From Azospirillum sp. (GTDB lineage Bacteria; Pseudomonadota; Alphaproteobacteria; Azospirillales; Azospirillaceae), in contig JAIXPD010000020.1 in assembly GCA_027486405.1 (NCBI GenBank), forward strand, positions 62,001 through 126,000: a stretch of 64,000 nucleotides of DNA. The letters are read 5' to 3'. The translations under genes and the position numbers were made by a program. Within the stretch, counting starts at the first letter, position 1, and each line of letters opens with the position of its first letter. Positions 1 through 8,197 of the stretch are shown piece after piece. Under the pieces are notes generated by a model. It made no database searches and had not been told where the DNA came from. It saw nothing but the letters and a program-made list of their open reading frames with translations.

Positions 1-96
1 GGGTCGACACCGCCGCCGAGTCGTTCCGTGGTGGAACCGCCGCCGGATGATCCGGCCCCGGCGCTTCTGATCGACATGATGAAAGGACAGTGCAGT

Positions 97-660
97 ATGG
101 AATATTCGCTCACAGGAAAGTCCATTGCCATTCTCGTCTCCAACGGCTTTGAAGAAGCGGAGATGACCGAACCCCAACGCGCTCTGCTGAAGACCGGCGC
201 GACCCTGCGCACGATCTCGACCGAGACGGGTCTGGTGAACGGCTGGCATGGCAAGTCCTGGGGCCATTATTTCCCGGTCGACAAGCCGTTGGGCGAGGCG
301 CTGGGCGCCGATTTCGACATGCTGCTGCTGCCGGGTGGCGAGCGCAGCGTCGCCAAGCTCCAGCAGTCGGCCCACACCCGCCGCATCGTCGGCCATTTCC
401 TGGACGCTGGTAAGCCGATCGCCGCGATCGACCACGGCATCCAGCTGCTCGCCATTCCCGGCAAGCTGCGTGGCCGTCTGCTGGCCGCGCCGGAAGCCTA
501 CCGCGCCAACCTGATCGCCGCCGGTGGCAAGATCAGCGACGACGCGCTGGTCGTCGATGACGTCACCGTCAGCGCGCTCGGCCAGGACCAACTGGCCGAG
601 TTCGTCGAAGCGGTGGTGAAGCTGTTTGGCGAATCGGCCGCCCTGCGCGCCGCCGCCTGA
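97..660 (+). CDS. DJ-1/PfpI-like protein lacking the catalytic cysteine
   Basis: This is a 187-residue protein of the DJ-1/PfpI (class I glutamine amidotransferase-like) fold, close to full length for the family. The N-terminal strand AILVSNGFEEAEMTEP with its conserved Glu and the LLLPGG loop are typical. The nucleophile elbow, normally A-x-C-H-G, reads AAIDHGIQLL, so Asp112 stands where the catalytic Cys should be while the neighbouring His remains. Peptidase, deglycase or glyoxalase chemistry by the usual mechanism is therefore unlikely; a binding or chaperone role is an inference. The ATG at 97 was chosen because AAAGGA lies at a good distance upstream; an in-frame ATG at 28 would add 23 residues unlike the family. 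A strong terminator follows. Confidence 0.85.
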   Translation: MEYSLTGKSIAILVSNGFEEAEMTEPQRALLKTGATLRTISTETGLVNGWHGKSWGHYFPVDKPLGEALGADFDMLLLPGGERSVAKLQQSAHTRRIVGHFLDAGKPIAAIDHGIQLLAIPGKLRGRLLAAPEAYRANLIAAGGKISDDALVVDDVTVSALGQDQLAEFVEAVVKLFGESAALRAAA

Positions 661-698
661 TCGCCTTCGCGTCAGCGACAATCGGTCTGTGGTTGCAA

Positions 699-740
699 AC
701 GACCGCCGCGCCTTCGGGCACGGCGGTCGTTTTGCGTTTT
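699..740 (+). terminator. Rho-independent terminator after the DJ-1-like gene
   Basis: ACGACCGCCG (699-708) pairs perfectly with CGGCGGTCGT (721-730). An inner GCC-TTCG-GGC tetraloop sits at the tip and TTTTGCGTTTT follows. It lies 39 bases after the stop codon of the DJ-1-like gene and separates it from the chemoreceptor gene. Confidence 0.9.
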
Positions 741-855
741 GGCGCAAGATCTGTGTTGATAATATTAAACGCTTCCCGTAAGAAAATTAGACACCGAAGG
801 ATCGGAATCATCAAACATCCATCGCTCTGACATTGCGCGCGGAAAAGGCAGGGAA

Positions 856-2553
856 ATGGCTAAAACACAGGCATTTTCACGATTCACCATCCGCGCCAAG
901 ATCATGGCGGCGGTCGTTGGCACGGTGGTGATGGCGGGCGGTTTTGGCCTGTTCACGCTGGATCGGATTGATATTCTAAACGGTGCGGCGGAGATTTTGC
1001 GGGGCCGTTCGCTGCCGGGGACCCAGTTGGCCGGGCAGTTGACGGCGGCGGCGCAAAGCTACCGCATCGCCGAAGCGGCCTACGCCCTGTCCAACAACGC
1101 CATGCAGATCGATCAGGTCGAAACCAACCTGAAGGCGGCGGAGGCGAACGTCGCCCGCCTGCGCGCGGCGGCCGGACCGCAATTTGCCAGCGGCGAACTG
1201 GCCGAACGGCTGACCGCCTTCGATGACGCGTGGAAAAACTACACGACCGCCGCCGACCGGGTGCGCACGCTGGTGCGCGACAACCAAAGCCAATCCGCCG
1301 CCAGCGTGTTCAAACGCCCCAGCGCCGTGGCCTTCGCCCGCGTTCAGGAAACCCTCAACGCCCTGGTGGACGGCACGGTCCAGGAGGCGGGAACGGTCGC
1401 CGACCGGGGGGCGGAGGTGTACAGCACCGCGCATGGCATGGTGGTCGGGGCGGTGGCGCTCTGCACGCTGCTGTCGCTGACCTTTGGCTGGGCGCTGGTG
1501 CGCAGCGTGTCGCGGCCGATCCTGGCGGTGGCCTCGGCGTTGGAGCGTCTGGCCGCCCGCGATTTTTCCGCCAGTTTCGAGGAGGGCCGCCGCGACGAGA
1601 TCGGCCGCATGGCCGCCGCCGCGCGGGTGTTCAAGGACAACATGCTGGAGGCCGAACGGCTTCAGGCCGAACAGGAACGGCTGAAGGCCGCCGCCGCCGA
1701 GGAGCGCCGCCGTGAGCTTCAGGGCTTGGCCCAGGGGTTCGAGGCGACGGTGAAGCGGCTGGTCGAAGCCTTGATCGACTCCACCGGCCGCCTGTCCGGC
1801 GCGGCCAGCGGTATGGCGGCCAGCGCGGGCGACACCGCCAGCCACGCCGGTGCGGTGGCCGACGCCTCGGCCCGCGCCTCGGCCAATGTGGACAGCGTGG
1901 CGGCGGCCACGGCGGAACTGTCGGCGTCCTTCGCCGAGATCGCCCGCCTCGTCGGTGATTCGGCGGGGATTGCCGCCACGGCGACGCGCGACGCCGAACG
2001 CGGCACGGTGGTGATGGGCAGCCTGGCCGACGCCGCGACGGAGATCGGCAAGGTCGTCGATCTGATTTCCGGCATCGCCGGGCAAACCAACCTTCTGGCG
2101 CTGAACGCCACCATCGAAGCCGCCCGTGCCGGAGAGGCGGGCAAGGGCTTTGCCGTCGTCGCCAGCGAGGTGAAGACCCTGGCCGGACAGACCGCCAAGG
2201 CGACCGGCGAGATTCAGACCCGCATCGCCGAAATCCAAGCGGCGTCGGGCACGGCGGTGGACAGCATCGCCGCCGTCACCCGCACCATCGCCAAACTGAA
2301 CGCGATCGCCGGGGCGGTTGCGGCGGCGGTGGAGCAGCAGACCGCCGCCGTCGGCGAAATCGCCGCCAACATCCACGACGCCGCCGACGGGACCCGCGCG
2401 GTGTCGGGCAACATCACCGCCGTCACCGGAGCGGCGGCGGCGGCGGAACAGGCGTCGTCGGTCATGGTCGCCACGGTGGAGGTGGTGGCGGGCGACACCG
2501 CCCGCATGCGGGCCGAGGTCGATGGGTTTCTGTCGGCGCTGCGCACGGCCTGA
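856..2553 (+). CDS. Methyl-accepting chemotaxis protein
   Basis: This 565-residue chemoreceptor senses a ligand outside the inner membrane and signals to CheA/CheW. Membrane segment 1 covers about residues 15-34, an alpha-helical periplasmic domain about 35-190, membrane segment 2 about 194-215, and a HAMP domain about 216-268. The signalling domain fills the C-terminal half, with the hairpin-tip motif [18 protein letters not shown] followed by [12 protein letters not shown]. No ligand-binding family is recognisable, so the signal is unknown. A purine-rich ribosome site (AAAGGCAGGGAA) precedes the ATG. There are no che genes nearby, so it is an orphan receptor. It ends 12 bases before the convergent kinase gene. 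Confidence 0.95.
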   Translation: MAKTQAFSRFTIRAKIMAAVVGTVVMAGGFGLFTLDRIDILNGAAEILRGRSLPGTQLAGQLTAAAQSYRIAEAAYALSNNAMQIDQVETNLKAAEANVARLRAAAGPQFASGELAERLTAFDDAWKNYTTAADRVRTLVRDNQSQSAASVFKRPSAVAFARVQETLNALVDGTVQEAGTVADRGAEVYSTAHGMVVGAVALCTLLSLTFGWALVRSVSRPILAVASALERLAARDFSASFEEGRRDEIGRMAAAARVFKDNMLEAERLQAEQERLKAAAAEERRRELQGLAQGFEATVKRLVEALIDSTGRLSGAASGMAASAGDTASHAGAVADASARASANVDSVAAATAELSASFAEIARLVGDSAGIAATATRDAERGTVVMGSLADAATEIGKVVDLISGIAGQTNLLALNATIEAARAGEAGKGFAVVASEVKTLAGQTAKATGEIQTRIAEIQAASGTAVDSIAAVTRTIAKLNAIAGAVAAAVEQQTAAVGEIAANIHDAADGTRAVSGNITAVTGAAAAAEQASSVMVATVEVVAGDTARMRAEVDGFLSALRTA

Positions 2554-2565
2554 CGGATCGAGGGA

Positions 2566-4461
2566 TCAGGCCCGCTCCTCCACCCCCACCCGGTCGGCGG
2601 GGAAGGTCAGGCGCACGGTGGTTCCACGGTCCGGCGCGCTGTCGATGTCCAGCCGCCCGCCGTGCAACTCCAGCAGGGCGCAGGTCAGCGGCAGGCCCAG
2701 GCCGCTTCCGGCCTCGCTCGTGGTCATGCGGTCGTGGGCCTGGGAAAAGGCGGCCAGGGCCAGGGGGATTTGCTCCGCCGTCATGCCCCGGCCGGTGTCG
2801 CGGACGGACAGGCAGAGACGGCCATCCGCCACCCGGCGCGCGCTCACCGTGATCCGCCCGCCCGGCGGGGTGAATTTCAGGGCGTTGCCAACCAGATTGG
2901 TCAGCATCTGGCGGATCAGCGTCGGATCGCCGTAAAGACACGGCACATCGTCCTCCACATCGCAATCCAGCGTCACCCCGACCGCCTCAGCCCGCGCGCC
3001 CATCATCGTCAGGGTGGCGTCGATCAGGTGGGGGAGGTGACTGGCTTCCTCATACAGCTCCATCTTGCCCGCTTCGATCCGGGCGAGGTCGAGCAGGTTG
3101 TTGATGAGATCCAGCATGTAATCGCCCGCCGTGACGATCTGCGCGGCGGCCTCGCGGTAGCGCGGGTTGGTCAACGGTCCCATCACCTCGTCGCGCAGGA
3201 TTTGGGCAAAGCCCATGACCGCGTTCAGCGGCGTGCGCAAATCGTGGCTGAGGTGATGGACATAGTCGGATTTCCGCCGGTTGGCCTGTTCGGCGGCGTC
3301 GCGGGCGGCGGCCAGTTCAAGCGCCCGGTGCTTCAGGTCGGTGATGTCGGTGCGCACGCCGACCGTTCCGCCCTCGCTGGTGCGCCGTTCTTCGATGCGC
3401 ATCCAGCGGCCGTTGCTCAACTGCACCTCCATCGGCGGGCCGCCCTTGCGGTGCAGTTCCAGCCGCTCTTCGACCCAGGCGGCGGTCTCTTCCGGCGACA
3501 GATGGTAAAGGCCATGGGCCGAGGTTGCGCGCAGCAGCGGTTCGAACCGCGTGCCGGGGGTCAGCGCGTCGCGGCAATCGCTGAACAGGTCGCGGTAACG
3601 CTGGTTGCACAGGACCAGACGGTCATCGGCGTCGAACAGGACGAAGCCTTCGGCCACGCTTTCGATGGCGTCGAGCAGCCGGGCGTGGGCCTGCCGCGCC
3701 TCCCGCTCCGCGCGCACGCGTTCGCTGACGTTGCGGACGCTGCACAGCACCCGGTCGCCGTCCATCAGCAACACCAGACGCGCTTCAAAGGTGGCGTCGT
3801 TCTGGTTGGGGAACGGGGCGGGCAGGGTGAATTCAAAGCCGACGACCGGTTCATCCGCCGACAGCCGGGCCAGGGCCGCGTCCAACCGCGCCCCGGCCGG
3901 ATCGGGCAGCACCTCTTGCGCCCGGCCGTGGAGGAAGCGTTCAGCCGGGATGTTCAACTCGGTCGGGCTGGCGGTGGCGAAATCCAGGATGGTGCCGTCG
4001 CGCCGCAATTCGAACCGCAAGTCGGGATAGGCGTAGGACAGGGCGACCAACTGTTCGGTCAGCCGGGCCACCTCCTGCCGGGCCAGGCGGTCGGCGGTCG
4101 CCTCCAGCAGCAGAAACGGCGCGTCGTTGGCGGACAGGCGCGCGGGCGCGCGGGTGACGCGCACGTCCAGGGCGTCCAGCCGGACACCGCGTTCGGCCTC
4201 GCTTTCGACCGCGATGGCGATGGTGGTTCGGCCGGGGCGTCCGGTGTCGCGGCAGCGGCCCAGAACGGCGCGGGCGGCGGCGTCGGCCTGCACCCGCAGC
4301 GCGGCCCTGGGATCCCGCGCGGGCAGGTCGATGAGGTCGCACGCCGCATCGTTCAACCAGACCACCAGACCGTCCGCCGCCACCAACCACAGCGGAGCCG
4401 CCAGCCCGACCAGAAGGTCGAGACCCAGACATCCCGCATCGTCGTGGTGGGGAACGGTCAT
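2566..4461 (-). CDS. Soluble multi-PAS sensor histidine kinase
   Basis: This 631-residue kinase has no membrane segment and so probably senses an internal signal. Roughly three PAS-like modules cover residues 10-125, 135-255 and 260-385; the third starts with the typical LLDAIESVAEGFVLFDADDR. The HisKA box HLSHDLRTPLNAV carries the likely phosphorylated His406. The ATPase domain has the N box NLVGNALKF, the G1 box DTGRGM and the G2 region GSGLGLPL. There is no receiver domain and no response regulator gene next to it, so its partner lies elsewhere. The ATG at 4461 follows GGAGCG. An in-frame upstream start at 4632 would add 57 low-complexity residues and is rejected. Confidence 0.92.
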   Translation of the reverse strand: MTVPHHDDAGCLGLDLLVGLAAPLWLVAADGLVVWLNDAACDLIDLPARDPRAALRVQADAAARAVLGRCRDTGRPGRTTIAIAVESEAERGVRLDALDVRVTRAPARLSANDAPFLLLEATADRLARQEVARLTEQLVALSYAYPDLRFELRRDGTILDFATASPTELNIPAERFLHGRAQEVLPDPAGARLDAALARLSADEPVVGFEFTLPAPFPNQNDATFEARLVLLMDGDRVLCSVRNVSERVRAEREARQAHARLLDAIESVAEGFVLFDADDRLVLCNQRYRDLFSDCRDALTPGTRFEPLLRATSAHGLYHLSPEETAAWVEERLELHRKGGPPMEVQLSNGRWMRIEERRTSEGGTVGVRTDITDLKHRALELAAARDAAEQANRRKSDYVHHLSHDLRTPLNAVMGFAQILRDEVMGPLTNPRYREAAAQIVTAGDYMLDLINNLLDLARIEAGKMELYEEASHLPHLIDATLTMMGARAEAVGVTLDCDVEDDVPCLYGDPTLIRQMLTNLVGNALKFTPPGGRITVSARRVADGRLCLSVRDTGRGMTAEQIPLALAAFSQAHDRMTTSEAGSGLGLPLTCALLELHGGRLDIDSAPDRGTTVRLTFPADRVGVEERA

Positions 4462-4566
4462 TGGCGCTCCGTGCGGCGGTCCATGACACCGATTGTGAGA
4501 CCAGCTTACTACGGCGCAACGGTGATTGCAGCCGTTGGATGGGCGTTCGGCGCGATGGCCGCCCGG

Positions 4567-4602
4567 CTTACGGCGTGTCCCAATCTTACGGCGTGTCCCA
4601 AT
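4567..4602. repeat. Perfect 18-bp tandem duplication across a stop codon
   Basis: The 18-bp unit CTTACGGCGTGTCCCAAT occurs twice with no mismatch (4567-4584 and 4585-4602). It contains the last codons and the TAA of the ABC ATPase gene on the minus strand. The duplication therefore leaves a second in-frame copy of the W-D-T-P-stop tail just after the first stop. The period is divisible by three. Confidence 0.95.
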
Positions 4603-6268
4603 AATGACAGGCCACCGCGTGACCGGGGCCAACCGGTTCCAACGTCGGCACCGCCTGCGCGCAGAAGCTCCGCGCCTTGGGACAGCGCAGCCGCAGGGCG
4701 CAGCCGTCGGGCAGGCGCAGGGCCGAGGGGGGATCGCCCTCCAACGCCGGGCGGTCGCCGCGCGCCGCGCTGAGCATCGCCCGGGTGTAGGGGTGGCGGG
4801 CGTGGTGGAGCAGATCGTCGGCGCTGCCGCTTTCCACCACCCGGCCCATCAGCAGGACCAACGCGCGGTCGGCGTGGCGCAAGCCCTCCTCCGCCCGCTC
4901 GGTCGACAGGATCAGCGACAGATGGCGGCGGTCCCGCGCGGTCAGCAGATCGTCCCAGAACTCCGCCCGATCCTCCGCCGACAGGGTGCCGAGCGGCTCG
5001 TCGCAGACCAGGGCGCGGGGTTCGGGGGCCAGGGCGCGGGCCAGCCCGACGCGCGCGGCCTCCAGCGGGCGCAGGCTGGCGGGCCAGCGGTTGGCGGTGT
5101 CGGTGGGCAGACCGACCGCGCGCAGCGTCTCGGCCACCCGCTGGGGGCGGCGGTCGGCGGGAATGTCGGGGCGCAGCGACTCCAGAACCGCCGCCACCTG
5201 CGCCCCCACCGTCATCGCCGGATCCAGGGCTGCCGCCGGGTCGGGGAACAGCGGTTGGGCGTCGCGGCGGACGCGGCGCAGCGTCGCGTCGTCGGCCTTG
5301 GCCAGGTCGCGGCCCATCCACACCACCCGGCCCGTGCTGGGGGCCGGCAGGTGCAGCAGGGCGCGGGCCAGCATCGCCTTGCCGCTGCCGCTTTCGCCCA
5401 GCAGCACCAGGGTTTCACCGGCGGCCAGCTCCAGATCCAGGCTGTGGACGGCGGTCAGGCGGCGCGCCTCCCCCGTCGGGCCGACGCCCATCGGGAAGGA
5501 CACGGTCAGGCCGTGGGCGGTCATCACGGCGGCCCCGCCGGGATTGCGGGCGTGATCGGCGGCGGGCAGCGTGTCGGGGATGGGCGGGGTGGGCAGAACC
5601 CGGCCGTCGTGCAGGCACAGACGCTCGTCGGCGGGGCCGTCCAGCCCGTCTTCGGGGCGTCCGGCCAGGATCAGGGCGGTGGCGCTGCCGCGCGCCCACT
5701 CGGCCAGCCGGTGCAGCAACCGCAACCGCACGGTCGCATCCAGCCCGGCGGCGGGGGCGTCGGCCAGCAGCACCGCCGGGCCGACGGCGATGCCCAGCGC
5801 GAACAGCGCGGCCCAGCGCAGCGACTCCGGCAACCGCTCCGGCGGCAGGTCGAACCGGCGGGCGGCGGGGGGAACGCCCATGCGGTCCAGCGCGTCGGCC
5901 ATCCGGCGCAGCGCGGCGCTGGCGTCCAAGCCCAGATGATGGCCGATCACGTCCGCCGCTTGCAGCGCCAGCGGGCGTTGCGGGGCCAGCCGCCCGCCTT
6001 GGGCGATCAGCAGGCGGCGGCCGTCGGTCCGCGCCTGCCCGGCCAGCGTGACGCCGGGCAGCGGCAACCCGGCCAGGGCGCGCAGCAGCAGGGTCTTGCC
6101 GGTTCCGGACCCGCCGGTCAGCGACAGCACCCGCCCGGCGTCGAGACGCAGGTCGGCGCGGTCGATCAGCACGCGGTCGCCCGCCAGCAGGGTCAGGGCC
6201 TGGGTGGACACCGGCGCGGTGGAGTCGGTCGTGGCGGCGGTGGGTTGGGGGTGGGCGGGGGGCGTCAT
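4586..6268 (-). CDS. Fused double ATP-binding subunit of a peptide-type ABC importer
   Basis: The 560-residue protein holds two ABC ATPase domains (about 1-255 and 265-560), the arrangement found when DppD- and DppF-like subunits are fused. The Walker A loops are GGSGTGKT and GESGSGKA. The second domain has Walker B VCDEP and ends in a Cys-containing oligopeptide-transporter tail (RLRCPKARSFCAQA). Both signature motifs are weak: where LSGGQ is expected, domain 1 has LPESLRW and domain 2 has LRPLEAA. Domain 1 also has DAP for DEP. The hydrolysis cycle may thus be altered. It follows two permease genes on the same strand with only a 10-base gap. The substrate (peptide, nickel or similar) is not shown by the sequence. 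Confidence 0.88.
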   Translation of the reverse strand: MTPPAHPQPTAATTDSTAPVSTQALTLLAGDRVLIDRADLRLDAGRVLSLTGGSGTGKTLLLRALAGLPLPGVTLAGQARTDGRRLLIAQGGRLAPQRPLALQAADVIGHHLGLDASAALRRMADALDRMGVPPAARRFDLPPERLPESLRWAALFALGIAVGPAVLLADAPAAGLDATVRLRLLHRLAEWARGSATALILAGRPEDGLDGPADERLCLHDGRVLPTPPIPDTLPAADHARNPGGAAVMTAHGLTVSFPMGVGPTGEARRLTAVHSLDLELAAGETLVLLGESGSGKAMLARALLHLPAPSTGRVVWMGRDLAKADDATLRRVRRDAQPLFPDPAAALDPAMTVGAQVAAVLESLRPDIPADRRPQRVAETLRAVGLPTDTANRWPASLRPLEAARVGLARALAPEPRALVCDEPLGTLSAEDRAEFWDDLLTARDRRHLSLILSTERAEEGLRHADRALVLLMGRVVESGSADDLLHHARHPYTRAMLSAARGDRPALEGDPPSALRLPDGCALRLRCPKARSFCAQAVPTLEPVGPGHAVACHYWDTP

Positions 6269-6278
6269 GGCCGGTCCA

Positions 6279-7100
6279 TCACGGGCGGGCGTCGGGGGCG
6301 GAACCGCCCGCAAGGCCGTTTGATTGGCCGCCGTGCGGCCCCTCGGCGGCCAGACGCAGCGCCTCGTCGGCGACGGCGTGGAACGCCCACAGCGACAGCG
6401 CCAGCAGCAGCGCGGCGGGAACCAGCGCCAGGCCATCGCCCAGCCGGGCCGCCACCCCCACCGCCCCGCCCCAGCTTCCCACCGACGACGGCAGGCCAAG
6501 GCCGAGCAGGCTGGCCAGGCTTTCCACCGCCAACGCGCGCGGCAGGGCGATCGCCCCGGCGGCCAGCAGCGGCCGCACCGCGTTGGGCAGCAGGTGATGA
6601 AGCAGCAGCGCGCCTTTCGACCGACCGGCGGCGCGGGCGGCGGTCAGGAAATCGCGGCGCAGCAGGGCGCGCAGCTCCTCATGGGCCAAACCGGCGACCA
6701 GCGGCGCGGCGCTGAACGCCACCAGCGCGGTCAGCGCGGTCAGGCCGCCGCCGGTCAAGCCAACGCCCAGCGGGACCAGCAGCGCCAACGGCAGCGCCAC
6801 CAGCCGGGCGGCGGCGTTCATCAACCGGCGTTCGGCGCGGTCGCCCAACGCGATGGCCACGCCGCTCCAGACCAGGCCGACACCCGCCCCCAGCAACCCG
6901 CTGAGCAAGGCAAAAGACAGGCTGCCGCGCCCGTCGGTCAGGGCGATCAGCACCGGGTCGCGGTCGGCGCGCAGCGGTCCCGCCCCGTCGTTCAGCAGGG
7001 GGGCGACGGTGCAGGCCACCGCCAGCGCGACCAGCAGGGCCAGCCCGGCGGCCCCCTTGCCATGGTGGGGTGTGGTGGGGAGGGGCGGCGGCGCGCTCAT
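6279..7100 (-). CDS. ABC transporter permease, DppC-like
   Basis: This 273-residue inner-membrane permease belongs to the oligopeptide/nickel importer group. It has about five or six hydrophobic segments. The coupling loop that docks on the ATPase is clear: FLTAARAAGRSKGALLLHHL followed by LPNAVRPLL. Its ATG (7098-7100) overlaps the TGA of the preceding permease gene in an ATGA arrangement, which suggests translational coupling. The next gene is the fused ATPase. The protein is short for a DppC, and the sequence is very rich in Ala, Leu and Gly. No binding protein is encoded in the operon. Confidence 0.88.
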   Translation of the reverse strand: MSAPPPLPTTPHHGKGAAGLALLVALAVACTVAPLLNDGAGPLRADRDPVLIALTDGRGSLSFALLSGLLGAGVGLVWSGVAIALGDRAERRLMNAAARLVALPLALLVPLGVGLTGGGLTALTALVAFSAAPLVAGLAHEELRALLRRDFLTAARAAGRSKGALLLHHLLPNAVRPLLAAGAIALPRALAVESLASLLGLGLPSSVGSWGGAVGVAARLGDGLALVPAALLLALSLWAFHAVADEALRLAAEGPHGGQSNGLAGGSAPDARP

Positions 7101-7849
7101 CGTCCGGCTCCGGTCACGCGTTGCAACCAGCCGCCCAGGGCGGCCCCCAGGGCGCTCAACAGCCCGGCCAAGCCGCACAGCGCGATCAGGGCGGGCAGGC
7201 TGCCCGACAGCGAGCCGACGCGGGCCGCGTCGATCAGCAGGGCGCCCAAACCGGGCAGATCGAGCAGGCTTTCCACCGCCGTCGCCCCGGCAAGCGCGGA
7301 CAGCGCGGCGTTGGCAAAGCCCCCCGTCACCGGGGCCAAGGCGGCGGGCAGGGCGAGGTGGCGCAGCACCGTGCGGTCGTCCAGCCCCAGCCCCTCGGCC
7401 ATGCGCAGGGCGTCGCTGGTCAGCGCGGCCGACATCGCCGGGCGGGCCAGCCGGGCGGCGTGGCAGGCGGCGGGCAGGGCGAGCGCGGCCCAGGCCAGCG
7501 GGGCGACGGCGGCCCCGGCCCGCACCGCCAGCGCGGCCAAGGCGGCCAGCAGGAAACCCGGCAGCAACGGCCCGGCGGCGATCAGCGCGCGCCCGGCCCG
7601 ACCGCCGCCGCTGTGCGGGGCCAACCCGGCCCACGCCCCGGCCAGGGCACCCAACCCGGCCCCCAGCAGCAGGGCGGGGGCGACCAGCAGCAGGGTGAAG
7701 GCGGTTGCCGCCAGCAGCCCGCGCGCGGCGTCCAGCCCGCTCACCCCCACCGCCCACGCCACCGCCCAGGCCAAGGCCGCACCGGCGGCGATGGGCAGGA
7801 GCGTGGCGGGCAGCGTGTCGATCAGGCGGCGGACGGCGGTGCGCGGCAT
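7097..7849 (-). CDS. ABC transporter permease, DppB-like
   Basis: This 250-residue permease is the first gene of the three-gene importer operon. The EAA-type coupling loop reads MAEGLGLDDRTVLRHLALP, as in DppB-like subunits. At 250 residues it is clearly shorter than the usual 300-340; the N-terminal conserved segment and part of the periplasmic region seem reduced. The ATG at 7849 was chosen because residues upstream of it in the same frame are translated from the tandem array at 7871-7964 and make no sensible sequence. It is coupled to the next permease by an ATGA overlap. Confidence 0.82.
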   Translation of the reverse strand: MPRTAVRRLIDTLPATLLPIAAGAALAWAVAWAVGVSGLDAARGLLAATAFTLLLVAPALLLGAGLGALAGAWAGLAPHSGGGRAGRALIAAGPLLPGFLLAALAALAVRAGAAVAPLAWAALALPAACHAARLARPAMSAALTSDALRMAEGLGLDDRTVLRHLALPAALAPVTGGFANAALSALAGATAVESLLDLPGLGALLIDAARVGSLSGSLPALIALCGLAGLLSALGAALGGWLQRVTGAGR

Positions 7850-7870
7850 CGGGGCGGGGCGGTCTCTGCG

Positions 7871-7964
7871 AAAACGGTGTGGCGAAATGGTTTGGCGAAA
7901 ACGGTGTGACAAAAACGGTGTGACAAAAACGGTGTGACAAAAACGGTGTGACAAAAACGGGGGA
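7871..7964. repeat. 14-nt tandem array, about seven units
   Basis: The core AAAACGGTGTG recurs at 7871, 7898, 7912, 7926, 7940 and, shortened to AAAACGG, at 7954, with a degenerate copy near 7885. The last four steps are exactly 14 nt and the consensus unit is AAAACGGTGTGACA. Every full unit carries TGA on the plus strand. It lies just upstream of the DppB-like gene and could affect its promoter. Confidence 0.95.
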
Positions 7965-8043
7965 GGGTGAACCGCCCATCCGCGACCGTAAGCGCGCCCG
8001 CCCTGGATGGGCAACGAAATTGGCGCGGGCGTGGGCGCGGCGG

Positions 8044-8091
8044 CCTCAAAATTTTCCTCCCTCAAAAATGTCCACCCTCAAAATTTTCAGC
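8044..8091. repeat. 16-nt tandem array, three units
   Basis: CCTCAAAATTTTCCTC, CCTCAAAAATGTCCAC and CCTCAAAATTTTCAGC follow one another with an exact 16-nt step. The AT-rich core stands out in this GC-rich background. It lies 107 bases upstream of the chosen start of the phospholipase D-like gene. Confidence 0.85.
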
Positions 8092-8197
8092 CATGGCGGC
8101 GGCGGACTGGCGACCGCATCCCCACATCAAGCAGGATGCCACCGCCCGCCCTCCTCCCCTGCGCGCGCCCTTGCGCCCTCCCCCGGATCGCCCCGTG

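Larger units (their letters stand above)
7850..8197. other. 348-bp intergenic region with two tandem arrays
   Basis: This region lies between the divergent importer operon and the phospholipase D gene. It holds two arrays with different units: a 14-nt array at 7871-7964 and a 16-nt array at 8044-8091. Open frames cross it on both strands, but their translations only reflect the repeats. I see no convincing promoter or coding sequence, although both genes must be transcribed out of it. Confidence 0.7.

Noticed and set aside
976-2376. 466-codon open frame opposite the first chemoreceptor gene
   Set aside because: Mirror frame caused by high GC third positions; Gly/Arg/His-rich with no family motif.
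4526-6715. 729-codon plus-strand frame opposite the ABC importer
   Set aside because: Composition is Gln/Gly/Arg-rich and shows no domain; the minus-strand ABC proteins have clear motifs.
7871-8091. Possible CRISPR array in the repeat-rich gap
   Set aside because: Units are directly tandem with no unique spacers and are too short.
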